Below are positions 32,001 through 42,400 of a DNA stretch of 64,000 bases, one piece after another. The stretch's first letter is position 1; each line of letters opens with the position of its first letter. The stretch comes from Medakamo hakoo (lineage: Eukaryota; Chlorophyta; Trebouxiophyceae; Coccomyxaceae), in contig CP089463.1 of the NCBI GenBank assembly GCA_026636295.1, positions 806,001 through 870,000 on the forward strand, read 5' to 3'. The notes under the pieces are model-generated. The model saw only the letters and a list, made by a program, of their open reading frames with translations. It made no database searches and was not told the DNA's origin. The position numbers were made by a program, and so were the translations under genes.

Positions 32001-33044
32001 GGCGCGGCAGCCGCCGCCCGGCCAACCCGTCCCGATGCTTAAGGCCAGGGCGCGCCTCGTTCTCATCCCCCACATGGAAAAGGGCTCGCACCGACGCGTT
32101 CTTGTACTTCCACCACTTCAGCCCGGGCGGCGGCGGCGGCAGGTCGATGTCATCGACATAAAAGTCCGGCGTCTCCACGGCGCGCGTGTTGGACCCCTTG
32201 CGCTTGTCTTTGGTGCCCATGGGCGCCGGCGGCGGCGCCCAATACATGAACTTGGTGTAGTCCGGGTCGGCCCGCTTCTTGGCGACGGCCGCCAGGTTGG
32301 CGCCCGTCAGGTTGGTGGTCAGGCACGTGGCCAGGCACCACAGCGAGATGGCCGTGAACAGGCGGCGGCCCAGCTGGGAGACTTTGAGGAAGACGAGCGC
32401 GTCCACGCCCGCCGTGTTGATGACCTCGTCCTCATCCCGGGACGCCAGGTCGGGCGCCCAGCCGAGGAAAGACGGTTTGAGGCGGGTCGGGCGGTCGTAC
32501 GGCTTCAGCTGTTCCGGCGTCAAATACTCCTTGGGCGCGTAGAATTTGCGGGCCCAGGTACGGGTGCGGAAGGCGCAGAAGAGCAGGGTGAGGACCGCCC
32601 CGATGATGGCGTTGATCAGCTGGAGTTGCGGAGGTTGGTGGGCGGGGATGGAGCGGGTGGTGGTGGTGAGAGTGTGGAGGGGGGGGGGGTTGTGGGCCGT
32701 CGCGTCCGCGCGTGCTTCGGCCTCAGCACCCGCCTTTGCGGCGGCCGTGGGACGCATCTACCCCTTAATTGCCCGCACCACCCAGCCGGGCAGAGGCAGG
32801 TCCATGCCGATCACGCATCGCCGTACACGTGGGAACGAATGGACGGCGGCATCGCGGCAGCGGTGGGCGGCATTCGTCTTGGACGCGCGCACGCAAGACC
32901 CGCACGCGGCCGCATTTGCTTCCGTTTTGTCGGCCGCCAGCGGTGCGAGGCAGGTCTTTTCTTTCACATCGCCACCGCCAGAGCCTGTGGTCCACGTCCC
33001 TCACGCACCAGGGTGACCGCGAAATCCTTGCCCGAGACTGCCAT
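29091..33044 (-). CDS. CSC1-like: OSCA/CSC1-type (TMEM63 family) cation channel
   Basis: Four exons: 33009-33044, 32092-32619, 30230-31906 and 29091-30044; 1064 residues, all junctions phase 0. The 12-residue first exon MAVSGKDFAVTL joins LINAIIGAVLTLLF, the first span of the family. The three CSC1 parts are visible. They are N-terminal spans (to about residue 140), then a large cytosolic RRM-like loop with HTVLVTDVPGVRGG and FVTFKNRRSQVLATEM. A seven-span pore block follows (WVTWVAFIALCLLFMIPVG, IIVGILPSLALIIFIALMPP, FFKYGVDIPQM, VVGFFNKYRVLYV). OSCA/CSC1 proteins are osmo- and mechanosensitive calcium-permeable channels of the plasma or endomembranes. The C-terminal 250 residues are a disordered Ala/Lys/Ser-rich tail, longer than usual. 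Head-to-head with the potassium channel gene (388 bp). Confidence 0.9.
30055..30100 (+). repeat. GGGGT-type minisatellite in OSCA intron 3
   Basis: A run of GGGT/GGGGT units on the plus strand, next to the 3' splice site of the minus-strand OSCA intron. The transcript carries the C-rich complement, serving as its pyrimidine tract; the G-rich DNA strand could fold as a G-quadruplex. Confidence 0.8.
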
Positions 33045-33432
33045 GGTGGCTGGGAGCTTTAGGGAGGAGGAGGAGAGGGTCTTTTTTCGGAGCTAGCCAA
33101 CAACCACACCCTCTCGCGCGGACGCCCAGGTGAAAGGGGCGCCGCGAGGGGGAGGGCGGGGGAGCCGGCTCGCACGCACGCGCGCGAGGGCGCGCGGAGA
33201 GGGGGGGAAGGGGAGGGGGTGGCCGCGTGCCAAGGGAGGCGCGCGGATGAAAGGGGCGTGTGAAGAGAGAGAGGGAGACGGGCGGGGAGGAGAGGGTAGC
33301 GCGCCTCCCCGCTTGCGCCGCAGCGGTCGGCCCGGCCTCGCCCGGGCGCTGCACTACACGCCCCTTTGACACCGCTTTTTTTGTGCACGTGACACCTTTT
33401 CTTGCCCCGCCCGCCGGGCGCGTCCCCCTCCA
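33045..33432. promoter_or_regulatory. Divergent region, OSCA channel / K+ channel
   Basis: 388 bp separating two ion-channel genes transcribed away from each other. It is purine-rich on the plus strand (GAGAGG-type runs 33200-33300). No coding signal; both promoters are expected here. Confidence 0.6.
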
Positions 33433-36400
33433 ATGAACCCGCCCTCCTCCCCGGGAGGAAGGCGTGAGTCCTTGGATCTGTCCTCCACCGCGGCCAGCGA
33501 TGGCGCCGACCCAGGCGACCTGGAGGCGCAGGTGCTGCCTCCGAGCACAGACGGCAGGGCTTTGGTCGCCGTGGCCGACGGCAAGGCCAACCCATCCAAA
33601 GTACGCATCGATTGGGATGTGCGGCTCAATTTACAAACGTCCGCAATCGAAAACAAGAGTGGGAAAGGCCCGATTGGCGGCGGAGGGCTTTTGCGTCGAG
33701 ACAAGCGCGCGCAGAGGCATTAGGGCGAGCGCGCGGCGCCGACGTCCCCCGACCCCACACCCTCCGCCCCCGTCCCTTCGCACACACACACACACCCACA
33801 CACACACGCCTCCTCCCCCCGTCCCCTCACACACTCCAACAAGCAGGCCCATGGCTTTCGTAAACCCTTTTCCAAATCGGCCGCCCCGACCACGCCCGAC
33901 GGCACGGCCACGCATGGCCACAACCTGGGCCGCGTGTCGATGGCCTCTTCCTTCGCGTCCGAAGGCTCCCTCAACCGCGCGTGCGCCCACACCTCCAACG
34001 GCACGGACACCAGCATCGGCGGCTGGGGGCACGTGGCCCGGGACCTGCAGCGGACGTCGTCCATCGCCCGCCGCCCTGTTGCGAGCGGGAAATGGGTGTC
34101 CCGCCGGCGCGACTGGTGGGGCGCCGCCGCGGGCGGGGACTCGTCCACGGGCGGGAATGGCGAGCCCATCCCGCCGCACGTAATTTTACCCAATGAGCGC
34201 GGGTATCTTTACTGGTTTTTAATCACGCTGGTGGCGGCGATGTGGGTGAGTTTTTTGGAGCAGCGCGACAGGCGGCGGAGTGGGTGCGCGCTTGCCCATC
34301 CATCCACCCACCTCGACACCCCCACCCCCGCGCAAAAACACCCCACCGCACCAACAGACCGGCTTTTTCGATCCCTACTGCATCGCATTTTCCCGCAACC
34401 CGGGCCTGTTCCCCTACGTCGACGTCCAGGCCATTGTTGCATACCTCATCACCGCCATCTTTTGTGCCGACGTCTGTGTCCGCTTCCGCCTCGCGTACTA
34501 CGACGACGACGGCCGGCTGGTGACGTCCTCGCGCGCCATCGCGCACCGGTACGCGAAGTCGGGCATGCTGGCTGTCGACTTACTAGCCGCCATTCCGTTC
34601 GACTGGATCGCGATTGCGGTCGTCGCGCCCGGCGGCGAAGACACGCGCACCGCGCGCTACCTGACACTGCTGGGCCTGCTGCGCCTGCTGCGTCTGTACC
34701 GCGTGCGTGAGGCGCTCGTGGCGGCGGAAGCCAACCTGGCCATTTCGCTGCTGTCGTCCACGATTGCCCGCAACCTGGTGCGTCGGTGTTTCCCGGCTGG
34801 TGTGCGGGGGGGTGTTGCACGCCCGGCCATTCCACCCTCAGCCCCTCTGCCTCACTCCCTACCTTCCACACCCCCGCCCCACCTGCCCAGGCCTTCGTCT
34901 TCTACCTGGCCCACTGGGCCGCGTGCGGCTTCTACTTCTGCGCCCGCATGGCCGGCTTTGGTCCGGCCACCTGGGTGGCCCGCGCCACCGCGGGCCCGGC
35001 CCTGAGGGACGCGTCGACGTCGGACCGGTACCTGGCCAGCCTGTATTGGGCGGTGACTGTCTTCACGACGACCGGGTTCGGCGACCTGGTCGCCGTGTCC
35101 GCCGCCGAAACCGTGTGGACCATCTTGTACATGGTGGCGGCCCTGGTGTTGGGCACGTACATCATCGGCACGACGACGCTGCTGCTCATCAAGGGCGATT
35201 CCGCCAAGGGCGCGTACCGCGACCGGGCGTCGGCCCTGAAAACCTACTCCCACCTCAACAACCTGCCGCCGCAGCTGGAGGCCGCCATGCACGAGCACCT
35301 GCGCCTGGCGCACTCCAACGCGGACATCGCGGACGACGCGGTCCTGGGCGGGCTGCCGGCCACGCTGCGCCGCCGGGCTTTGCGCCACCTCTACTCGACG
35401 CAACTGAAAAATTCGTACCTCCTCCGCGGCGTGCGCCAGCGTTACCTGGACGCGCTGCTCGCCGTCGCGACGGTCGAGCTGTTCATGGCGCACGTCGACG
35501 TCATCAGCGACGGCGACCACGTCCCCGACCTGATGTTTGTCGTGTCCGGTTCCCTGGAACTCACCCTGCCCGGCGCGGCGGAGGCGGGCGAAGACCTGCC
35601 GCTGATGGGCACCGGTGCGCGCACCGCCGGCGGCGGCGGCGCCGACCCCAACCGGTCGGTCCGCCTGGGCGTCCGCCGCCAACTCGGCCCGTCCGACCCT
35701 GTGGGCGAGATTTCATTCTTTACCGAGGTCCCCTGCTGCGGCATCGTCCGCACGTCCACCGTCTCCCGCCTGCTCATCATTCCGCGGGCGGCCTGGGAGC
35801 ACGTGGCGGCCGACTTCCCGCTGGGGACGCGGTCCGTGCTGGACAACCTGCGGTCGCGCGCGCAGGAAGCCGTCGACGTCGAGTTCCGGGGCGACGCGGG
35901 CCAGGCCCTCCTGAAAGCGGCGCCGGCCAACATCGCGCACGCCCAGGCATCGGCGGAGGCGGGCCGCGGCGGCGGCGCCAACCCGACCACCATGTCGGCT
36001 GTCCAGGAGCGCGCGCTGTCCGACCTGCTCCGCATCCGTGCGCTGGCGACGACGGTCCTGGCCAAAAGCGACGAGCGCCGGACGCAAGCTTTCTTGGGCG
36101 CCGCCTCTCGTGGCGACACGACCACCGTCCGCGCCATGCTTCAGCAGCGCTTCGACCCGGACTCCGCCGATTACGATGGCAGGAGCGCGTTGGCGTTGGC
36201 CGCTGCGAAAGGCCACCTGGACATCGCGCAACTGTTGCTCGCGTCGCAGGCCAACCCCAACCTGGTGGACAACCTGAATTCCAGCCCGCTCATGGAAGCG
36301 TGCAAGGCCGGGCACGACTCCGTCATCAAAGCCCTGATTGCCGGCGGCGCTACCTGGCACTTGGGCACGGTGGCGACCGCGAGCGAGCTGTGCACGTGCG

Positions 36401-37689
36401 TGTTTGAGGGCAACCTGCCGCTGCTGCGCCGGTTCATCGCTGCGGGAGCCCGCGCCGACGCTGGAGATTACGACGAAAGGACCCCTTTGCACATTGCCTG
36501 CTGTGGTAAGTTGGGCTGCGCACGGAAGCCAAAGCGAAAAACCGCGAAGCGAAAGCCAGGCCGCGCCGGAAAGGCTTTTCCCACCACCACAAAAACTCAC
36601 CAAAAACCACGGCCTCGCGCGACCACCCCCACAGAAAACGCGCTGTCCGCTGTCAAGCTCCTCGTTGACGGCGGGGCCAACATTTCTGCCGTCGACCGCT
36701 TTGGCTCTACACCGCTGGACGAAGCTGTGCGTGTGGGTGCTCGTCCCGTCGCCGCGTACTCGACGGAACTGGGCGCGGAGACGGCGAAAGCGGAGGAGCG
36801 CACGGCGAAATTCCTCAACGCCGCGGCTGCAGGCGATTCAACGACGCTCCGCTTCATGATTGACAACGGCCAGCCTCCTGGAAGCGCGGACTATGACCAC
36901 CGCGACGGCCTGATGCTGGCTGTGGGTGGCGGCCACTTCGAAGCGGCGACGACGCTCCTGGGTGCGGGCGCGCCCGTCAACGCGGCCGACGCGTTTGGCG
37001 GGTCGGCCCTCACCGAAGCCATCAAGCTGCGCCGGGCCGACTTGGTCAGTTTGCTGACCGCGTCCGGCGCCCGCCTGGGCTGGGCGGAAGACCGCGTCGC
37101 CTCCACGCTGTGCCAGGCCGCGTCGGAGGGCGACGTCCCCCTGCTGGAGTTGTACTTTGCCGCGGGCACGAGCGGGGACGAGAAGGATTACGACGCCCGC
37201 CGGGCCGCCCACATCGCGGCCGCGGACGGCCAGGCAGCCGCGCTGGCGTGCCTGATCCGCGCGGGCGCCGACATCAACTGCACCGACCGGTGGGGCGCCA
37301 CACCCCTGCTCGAAGCCGTCAAAGCCGTGGCGGCGGGCAAGGCTGGGCCTGAGCTCATCGACCAAGTCCGCGGCGCGGGCGGTCGCCTGGCCCTGGACGC
37401 CGCCGCCCTGTCCGGCATCCTGTGTTCCGCGGTCCACGCACGGGACCTGGCCCTGGTCAAGCTTTACCTGCGCGCTGGGGCGGACGCGGGAGCGAAAGAC
37501 TACGACGACCGCGTCGCGCTGCACATCGCGGCGGCCGAAGGCTGCCTGGACATCGTGGCGGCCCTGGTCGACGGCGGCGCGGACGTGTCCGTCAGGGACC
37601 GGTGGGGCCACACCGCCCTGGATGAAGCCCGCCGTGAGAAGCGGGGGCCGGTGGTCGACTACCTGAGCCGGCTGGCTGGAGCGAGGTGA
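33433..37689 (+). CDS. Voltage-gated K+ channel with CNBD and ankyrin repeats (SKOR/AKT-like)
   Basis: Five exons: 33433-33600, 33847-34245, 34358-34777, 34891-36505 and 36635-37689; 1218 residues. S1 is YWFLITLVAAMW and S2 IVAYLITAIFCADVCVRFRL, with S3 in VDLLAAIPFDWIAIAVV. S4 carries spaced arginines (ARYLTLLGLLRLLRLYRVR), and S5 is FVFYLAHWAACGFYF. The pore is YWAVTVFTTTGFGD, with filter T-G-F-G-D at 390-394. S6, a C-linker and a CNBD (DVISDGDHVPDLMFVVSGSLEL) follow. A long ankyrin array fills the last 500 residues (RSALALAAAKGHLDIAQLLL, TPLHIACCENAL, DGGANISAVDRFG, HIAAAEGCLDIVAALVDGGADV). This matches plant Shaker channels such as SKOR and AKT1, but their filter is GYGD. It should move potassium across the plasma membrane. 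Intron 4 (129 nt) is in frame and stop-free. Confidence 0.9.
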
Positions 37690-38061
37690 TGGAAGTGCGT
37701 GCGTGCGTCTTCTCTTCCCCCCTCTTTTCTCGTCTTTTTTTTTACCATTTTTTCCGTTTCGACCCACCCCACCCCCTTTCCCGTGGCGCGGCACACACAA
37801 AGGGCCGCCGCCAAATTACCCCCACAACTTCCGCCCTCGCTGCCTGTTGAGAGAGTGTCGACCTTTTCTGAGTGACAGTGTGTGTGTTTCGTGCGTCTTC
37901 CGTCAGACTTTTTTGCTGCTAACTTTTAAACGCACGCGTCTTCTTTTTTTCTATCACCCGGGCCCCCCATATGCGTTTTGTGTGTTGCGTCTGTCTTCCC
38001 CCCCAACGCCTTCTCCCCGACAGTCTGTGTAAATGCTCCATCCATCCATTCTTCTCTTTTA
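37690..38061. other. K+ channel / Rad60-like tail-to-tail gap
   Basis: 372 bp, clearly AT-richer than its surroundings, with T-runs at 37735-37742 and 37941-37949. A TGTAAATG at 38027-38034 could serve as a green-algal TGTAA polyadenylation signal for the plus-strand gene. No coding sequence seen. Confidence 0.45.
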
Positions 38062-39279
38062 TCAAAAGTACACGTCAATCACCGTGCCGTCTTCAACGTC
38101 CAGCCCGGCCGGCGTGTCGTTCGGGCGCAGCGCCTCGTCGTCCAGCACAAACCGCGGCTGCGTGCCGGCGGGAGCCCAGCCGGCCGCGACGGCTTTTTCC
38201 GTGAACGCAGAGAACAGGTTGGCGAAGGTGTCAGTCGGTTTCAGGCGGGCGGAAACCTCTTGTTTGGCGGCCGTTTTGAGGACGACGGTCACGGCGGTCG
38301 GGTCGGGCGGTGGGTGGTGAGAGGGTGGTGGCGGTCGCGCTGGCCCGCCGTCGGAGGATGTGGAGGCGCCCGCGCGGCGGCCGCGGCGCCCCGCCGGCTC
38401 CACGACCTGGACGTCGTCCGACTCGTCCGACTCTTGGTCGTCGTCGTCTGAGGCGGTGGCGGCCGCCGCCGCCGCAGCCGCCGCAGCCGCCGCCATGGCC
38501 GCGCCCATGCGGTCCCGCTTGGCTGCAAGAGCTTGCGCAGCTCCTGTGAGTGCGCGAGTGGGCGGGAGGCCGGAGCGGCGCCGGCTGGTGCCGCGCGACC
38601 CTCCGTCGTCCTCGTCCACGACGATGACTTCGACAGCCGCCGGGTGGGCGGGCGAGGCCGACCGCCGGCCACTGGGCCCGGCGTCGCTGTCGGTGTCGTC
38701 GTCGAGCTGCGGAGGGGCGAGGGTTGAGGGTTGGGGTTGGGAGGTGAGCCGGCAAAAAGGGTCACAGACGTCGTTCCGTCCTCCTCTCCCTCCACCCACA
38801 CAACTCACGTCCAGGATGCCCGGCCGCCGCTTTTTCTTTGCCGGGCGGCGGGGGGCGGGGCGGCCGTCTGCTTGGATGTGGCGGAGAGGAGGGGTGGGGG
38901 TGGCATGAGAAAAAAAAATGGATGGACAGGGGACAGGACAGGACAGGAGGGAGCCCGCCCTTTTTCCGCCCCGCCGCACTTTACCTTCCGACGTGGACGG
39001 CATGTCCGGGCCCGCATCGTCCGCGTCGCCCCACCCCCACAGCGCGGCACGGACGTCCAAGTCGGCGGGCGCGGCGGGTGGGGGCGGGAGTGTCGACGCG
39101 GGAGGGGGAGAGGGTGGGTGGGGTGCGGCGCCGCGGCCGCGGCCTCCTGCCCCTTCCTCCGCCTCCTCGTCCGACGATAGGACCACTACGGCATCCTCGT
39201 GGGGCGGCGGCGGTGGGGCTGGCGGCCGCGCCGGCGCCTTGCCCTTTTCCGCCGCGGACGGGCGGCGGCGAGGGGGCAT
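38062..39279 (-). CDS. Rad60/NIP45-like protein with SUMO-like domain
   Basis: Three exons: 38985-39279, 38809-38867 and 38062-38706; 332 residues. The last 80 residues form a ubiquitin/SUMO-like fold of the Rad60-SLD type (VTVVLKTAAKQEVSARL, FANLFSAFTEKAV, LRPNDTPAGLDVEDGTVIDV). They lack a C-terminal GG, so it is not a conjugated modifier. Two acidic-flanked hydrophobic patches, VVVLSSDEE (about residue 31) and VEVIVVDEDD (about 143-152), are classic SUMO-interacting motifs. There is a Lys/Arg nuclear signal (RRPAKKKRRPG), and a poly-Ala run follows MGAAM. Rad60, Esc2 and NIP45 proteins act in SUMO-dependent genome stability. Both introns (117 and 102 nt) are in frame and stop-free. Head-to-head with GCN1, 201 bp apart. 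Confidence 0.78.
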   Translation of the reverse strand: MPPRRRPSAAEKGKAPARPPAPPPPPHEDAVVVLSSDEEAEEGAGGRGRGAAPHPPSPPPASTLPPPPAAPADLDVRAALWGWGDADDAGPDMPSTSEGKVRRGGKRAGSLLSCPVPCPSIFFSHATPTPPLRHIQADGRPAPRRPAKKKRRPGILDVSCVGGGRGGRNDVCDPFCRLTSQPQPSTLAPPQLDDDTDSDAGPSGRRSASPAHPAAVEVIVVDEDDGGSRGTSRRRSGLPPTRALTGAAQALAAKRDRMGAAMAAAAAAAAAAAATASDDDDQESDESDDVQVVEPAGRRGRRAGASTSSDGGPARPPPPSHHPPPDPTAVTVVLKTAAKQEVSARLKPTDTFANLFSAFTEKAVAAGWAPAGTQPRFVLDDEALRPNDTPAGLDVEDGTVIDVYF

Positions 39280-39480
39280 TCGCTCGCCAGAGCGGAAAAG
39301 AAAGAATGAGCCCCGTCCGGCCCCCCGACCGACGCCCAGTTTGGCCAAGGCTAGGCTGTGTGTTGCTGCGCTCCCCCCGGCCGGCCGAGGACCCACGGCC
39401 CGGGCCGAACCAACGCATTTCTCTGAAGCACGCCGCACAACCCTCTCTGGCACACTTGCTTCAGCCTGCTCACTCCCTCA

Positions 39481-42400
39481 ATGACGACGACGGCACCCTC
39501 ACCGCCCGAGTCCGCCCCGGACGAGCCGTCTGCCGACGCGGGCGGCGACGGCGCGGCCGATGCTGCGGTCTGGGCGGCGGCGCCGGCCCGCGTCACGGGT
39601 CCACATGCGGCAGCCGCTTGGATGGAAGTAGGGGACGCCCTGCAAGTCGCGGCAGGTCAGTGACGGAGTGGGCAGGGCGTGGGAGGGGCCGGCCGCGCCG
39701 TGCACGACCGATCGAGTCGGCCGCGCGCGCGCTCTTTTTTTTTTCGCTCGCTCACACACAACCTGTTGCATCCATCCATCAACACAGCCACGGCCGACGA
39801 GCACGCCGACGACCTGGCCTCCTTAGCCACGGCCTCCCTCGCGTCCGGCGTGCTCTCTTCCAACCGGTCTGCCGCCCGGGCCGCCGACGCGGCCATCGGC
39901 CTCGCCCTGTCCGCCACGACCGGCCCGGCCGCGCGCGCGCTCACGGCCGCCTTGCTCCGCCTGAAACCAGCCGGCGTCGCGGGCCGGCCGGACGCCCTGC
40001 GCGCCGCCAAATGGGCGGGCGCCGCCCTGGCGGCTTTGCCAGAGTCGGACGCAGTCCGTGCCGCGCCCAAGGTCGCGGCCCTGCAGGCCGGACTCTTGGA
40101 CCGCGCGGCCGCCGCCACGCGCGCGCCGCCCTCGCCCGCCATCCTCGCCCGGGCGGTGCGGGCGCACCCAGGCCTGGTGTCGGGCCCGTACGCGGCCGCC
40201 GCCAAGGACTCGCCGCCCTTGGCCGCGGCGCTGTCGGCTGCGACGGCGAGCGTGCCGGCGGCTTCTCGTCCAGGCGACTGGGCGCCCGCCCTGGCGGCGT
40301 TGGTCGAAGCGGCGGTGGCGGACCGGGCGCCGCCGCTCGCGGCCGCGCGCGTCGCCGCCCTCCGCCCGACCATCGTCGCCCTGCCGCCGGCCACGCTCCT
40401 GGACACCCTGCTCCCCGCCGCTGTGCGGGCCGCCAAACGCTCAGCCGAAGCCGGCCTCACGGCGCTGGCTGCCCTGGTCAACGCCGCGGCGCCGGGCTGC
40501 GACCTGTCCCCCGCGCTCACCTCGGTCGTCGAAGCCGCCCTCCCGTCTGTGCGCGGCGCAGGCGCGGGCCCCTCGCCCGGCCCCGCCGCCGCGGGCCGGG
40601 CGGCGGTGGCCGCCATGTCCAGCCACGTCACCGACCCCGACGCATTGAGCGCCGGCATCGACCTGGTGCTCAAAGCACTGGGCGCGGGCGGGCCGCCCGC
40701 CGGTCGGCCGCGCAACGCGGCCGAGCGCGCGGGCTTGGCCGACACGGCGGCCGCGCTCTGCCCGCACGCGACGGCGCCTGCCCTGGCTGTGCGCGTGTCC
40801 GACGCCCTGGCCGCCTTGTCAGAAGGTGAAGCCAATGAGGACGCTCTGCGCGCGGTCCTGGCCGCGGCAGGCGCGTGGGCGGGCCGGGCGGACGGCAGCC
40901 TGCCGGCCGGGTTTGCTGCCCGGGTCGGCGCCGCGCTCGCCGCGGGCGGCGCGGCTGCCGCGCCCGCGCGCCGCGCCGCCCTGCGCGCGCTGGCGTCGGC
41001 GTTGCAAGCCAGCCCGAGCTTGGGCGCCGACCCCGCCTTTGCGTCTGCTCTCGCCCCCTCTCTCATCAAGCTGGCTGCGGAGGGAGCGGCGAAGCCGGCC
41101 GCGCGCGGGGAAGGCGTGGCGGCCGCGCTCGCGGCCGCGCTCGCCGCGCGTGGCGGCTGTGCGCCGGCCGCGCTCGCCCCGCTGTTTGCAGGCACGCTGG
41201 CCGGCCCGGACGCTGGGGGCCTGCTGGCCCCCCTGTCGCTCGCCCGCCTGTCCCCAGAAGACGCAGCCCTGGCCGCCGCGCTCGCGGGAGAGGTGGTGGG
41301 CGGCGGGTCGGCGCCGGCCGCCGCGCCCGCCGCCGCCCGCGCCCTCACCGCCCTCCAGCTGTCTGCGTCCGCGCCCGTCCGCCGGGCGGCGAACGAAGCG
41401 GCGGCCGCGGCCGCCGCGTCTGCGTGGCCTGCCTCATCCGCCGACATTGTGGCCGCTCTCCTAGCCTGGACGGTCGAGGCGGGCGCGGCCGGCCCTCCCG
41501 GCGCGGCCGAGGGCGAGGGCGCGGCCGCAGCGCCACCATCCGCGTCTGCCCTCGCCGACCGGGCGTCCGCCGCCCTGGCCGCCTCCCTGCCCCGCCGCCC
41601 AGACTCGCCCGCGCCGCCTGCGCTAGTCGCCGACGCGTTAGTCATCGCGCACCACCCGTCCCTGACGGGTCCGCGCCGCCGGGCGGGCGCGCTGTGGGCG
41701 GCCGCGCTGCGGTGCGGCGCGGGCCGGGCTGTGAGCGCTGGCGTGGCGGCCGACCCGGCCGGCGTCGTCGCCCGCTTAACCGGCCTGGCCATGGACGAGG
41801 CTGCTGCGCCTGCCACTCGCGCTGCTGCTTGCGCTGCCTTGGGCGCGGCCGTGGCGGCCGACCCGCCGGCCGTCTGGCCCGTGCTGCTGCCCACGCTGCG
41901 CACTGCGACAGACACGGCCGCCCACGACGCCCTCACGCCCGACCAGGTCAAAATCTTCCTGACCCCGGCTGGCGAGCTGGCACTGGAAGCCGACGCGACG
42001 GTGGGTGAGGGCGGGGAAGGCGGCGGCGCACTGCGCGCGATCGGGAAGGGCGTCGGCGACCTCAGCCTCGACGGCAAGGCGCCCGGCCCGCCGCCGCGCG
42101 CGCCGTCGACCAAGGCGCTCGGCAAGGCCGGGTCGGGCAAGGGCGGCGGCCCGCCCTCCCGGTCCACGTCCTCAAAAGGCGGTGCGGGTTCTGGCGGCTC
42201 TGTTAAAAAAGACGCGGCGGCGCTGTGGCTGGAGGCGGCCCTGGCCGGCGAGGCGGACGTGCGCGCGGGCGTGGCGGCCATCGCCGACCGCCTGGGGCGT
42301 GGCCTGGCCGCCGTGCGCGGCTCGTTGTCCACGCCCGCCGCCGTGGCCTCCGTCACCGACCCCGTCCTGGCGGAGCTGTGCGCCATGACGACACCGCTGC

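Noticed and set aside
33778-33812. CA-rich tract in K+ channel intron 1 as a CRISPR- or telomere-like repeat
   Set aside because: Simple interrupted CA microsatellite with no spacers; it is just intronic low complexity.
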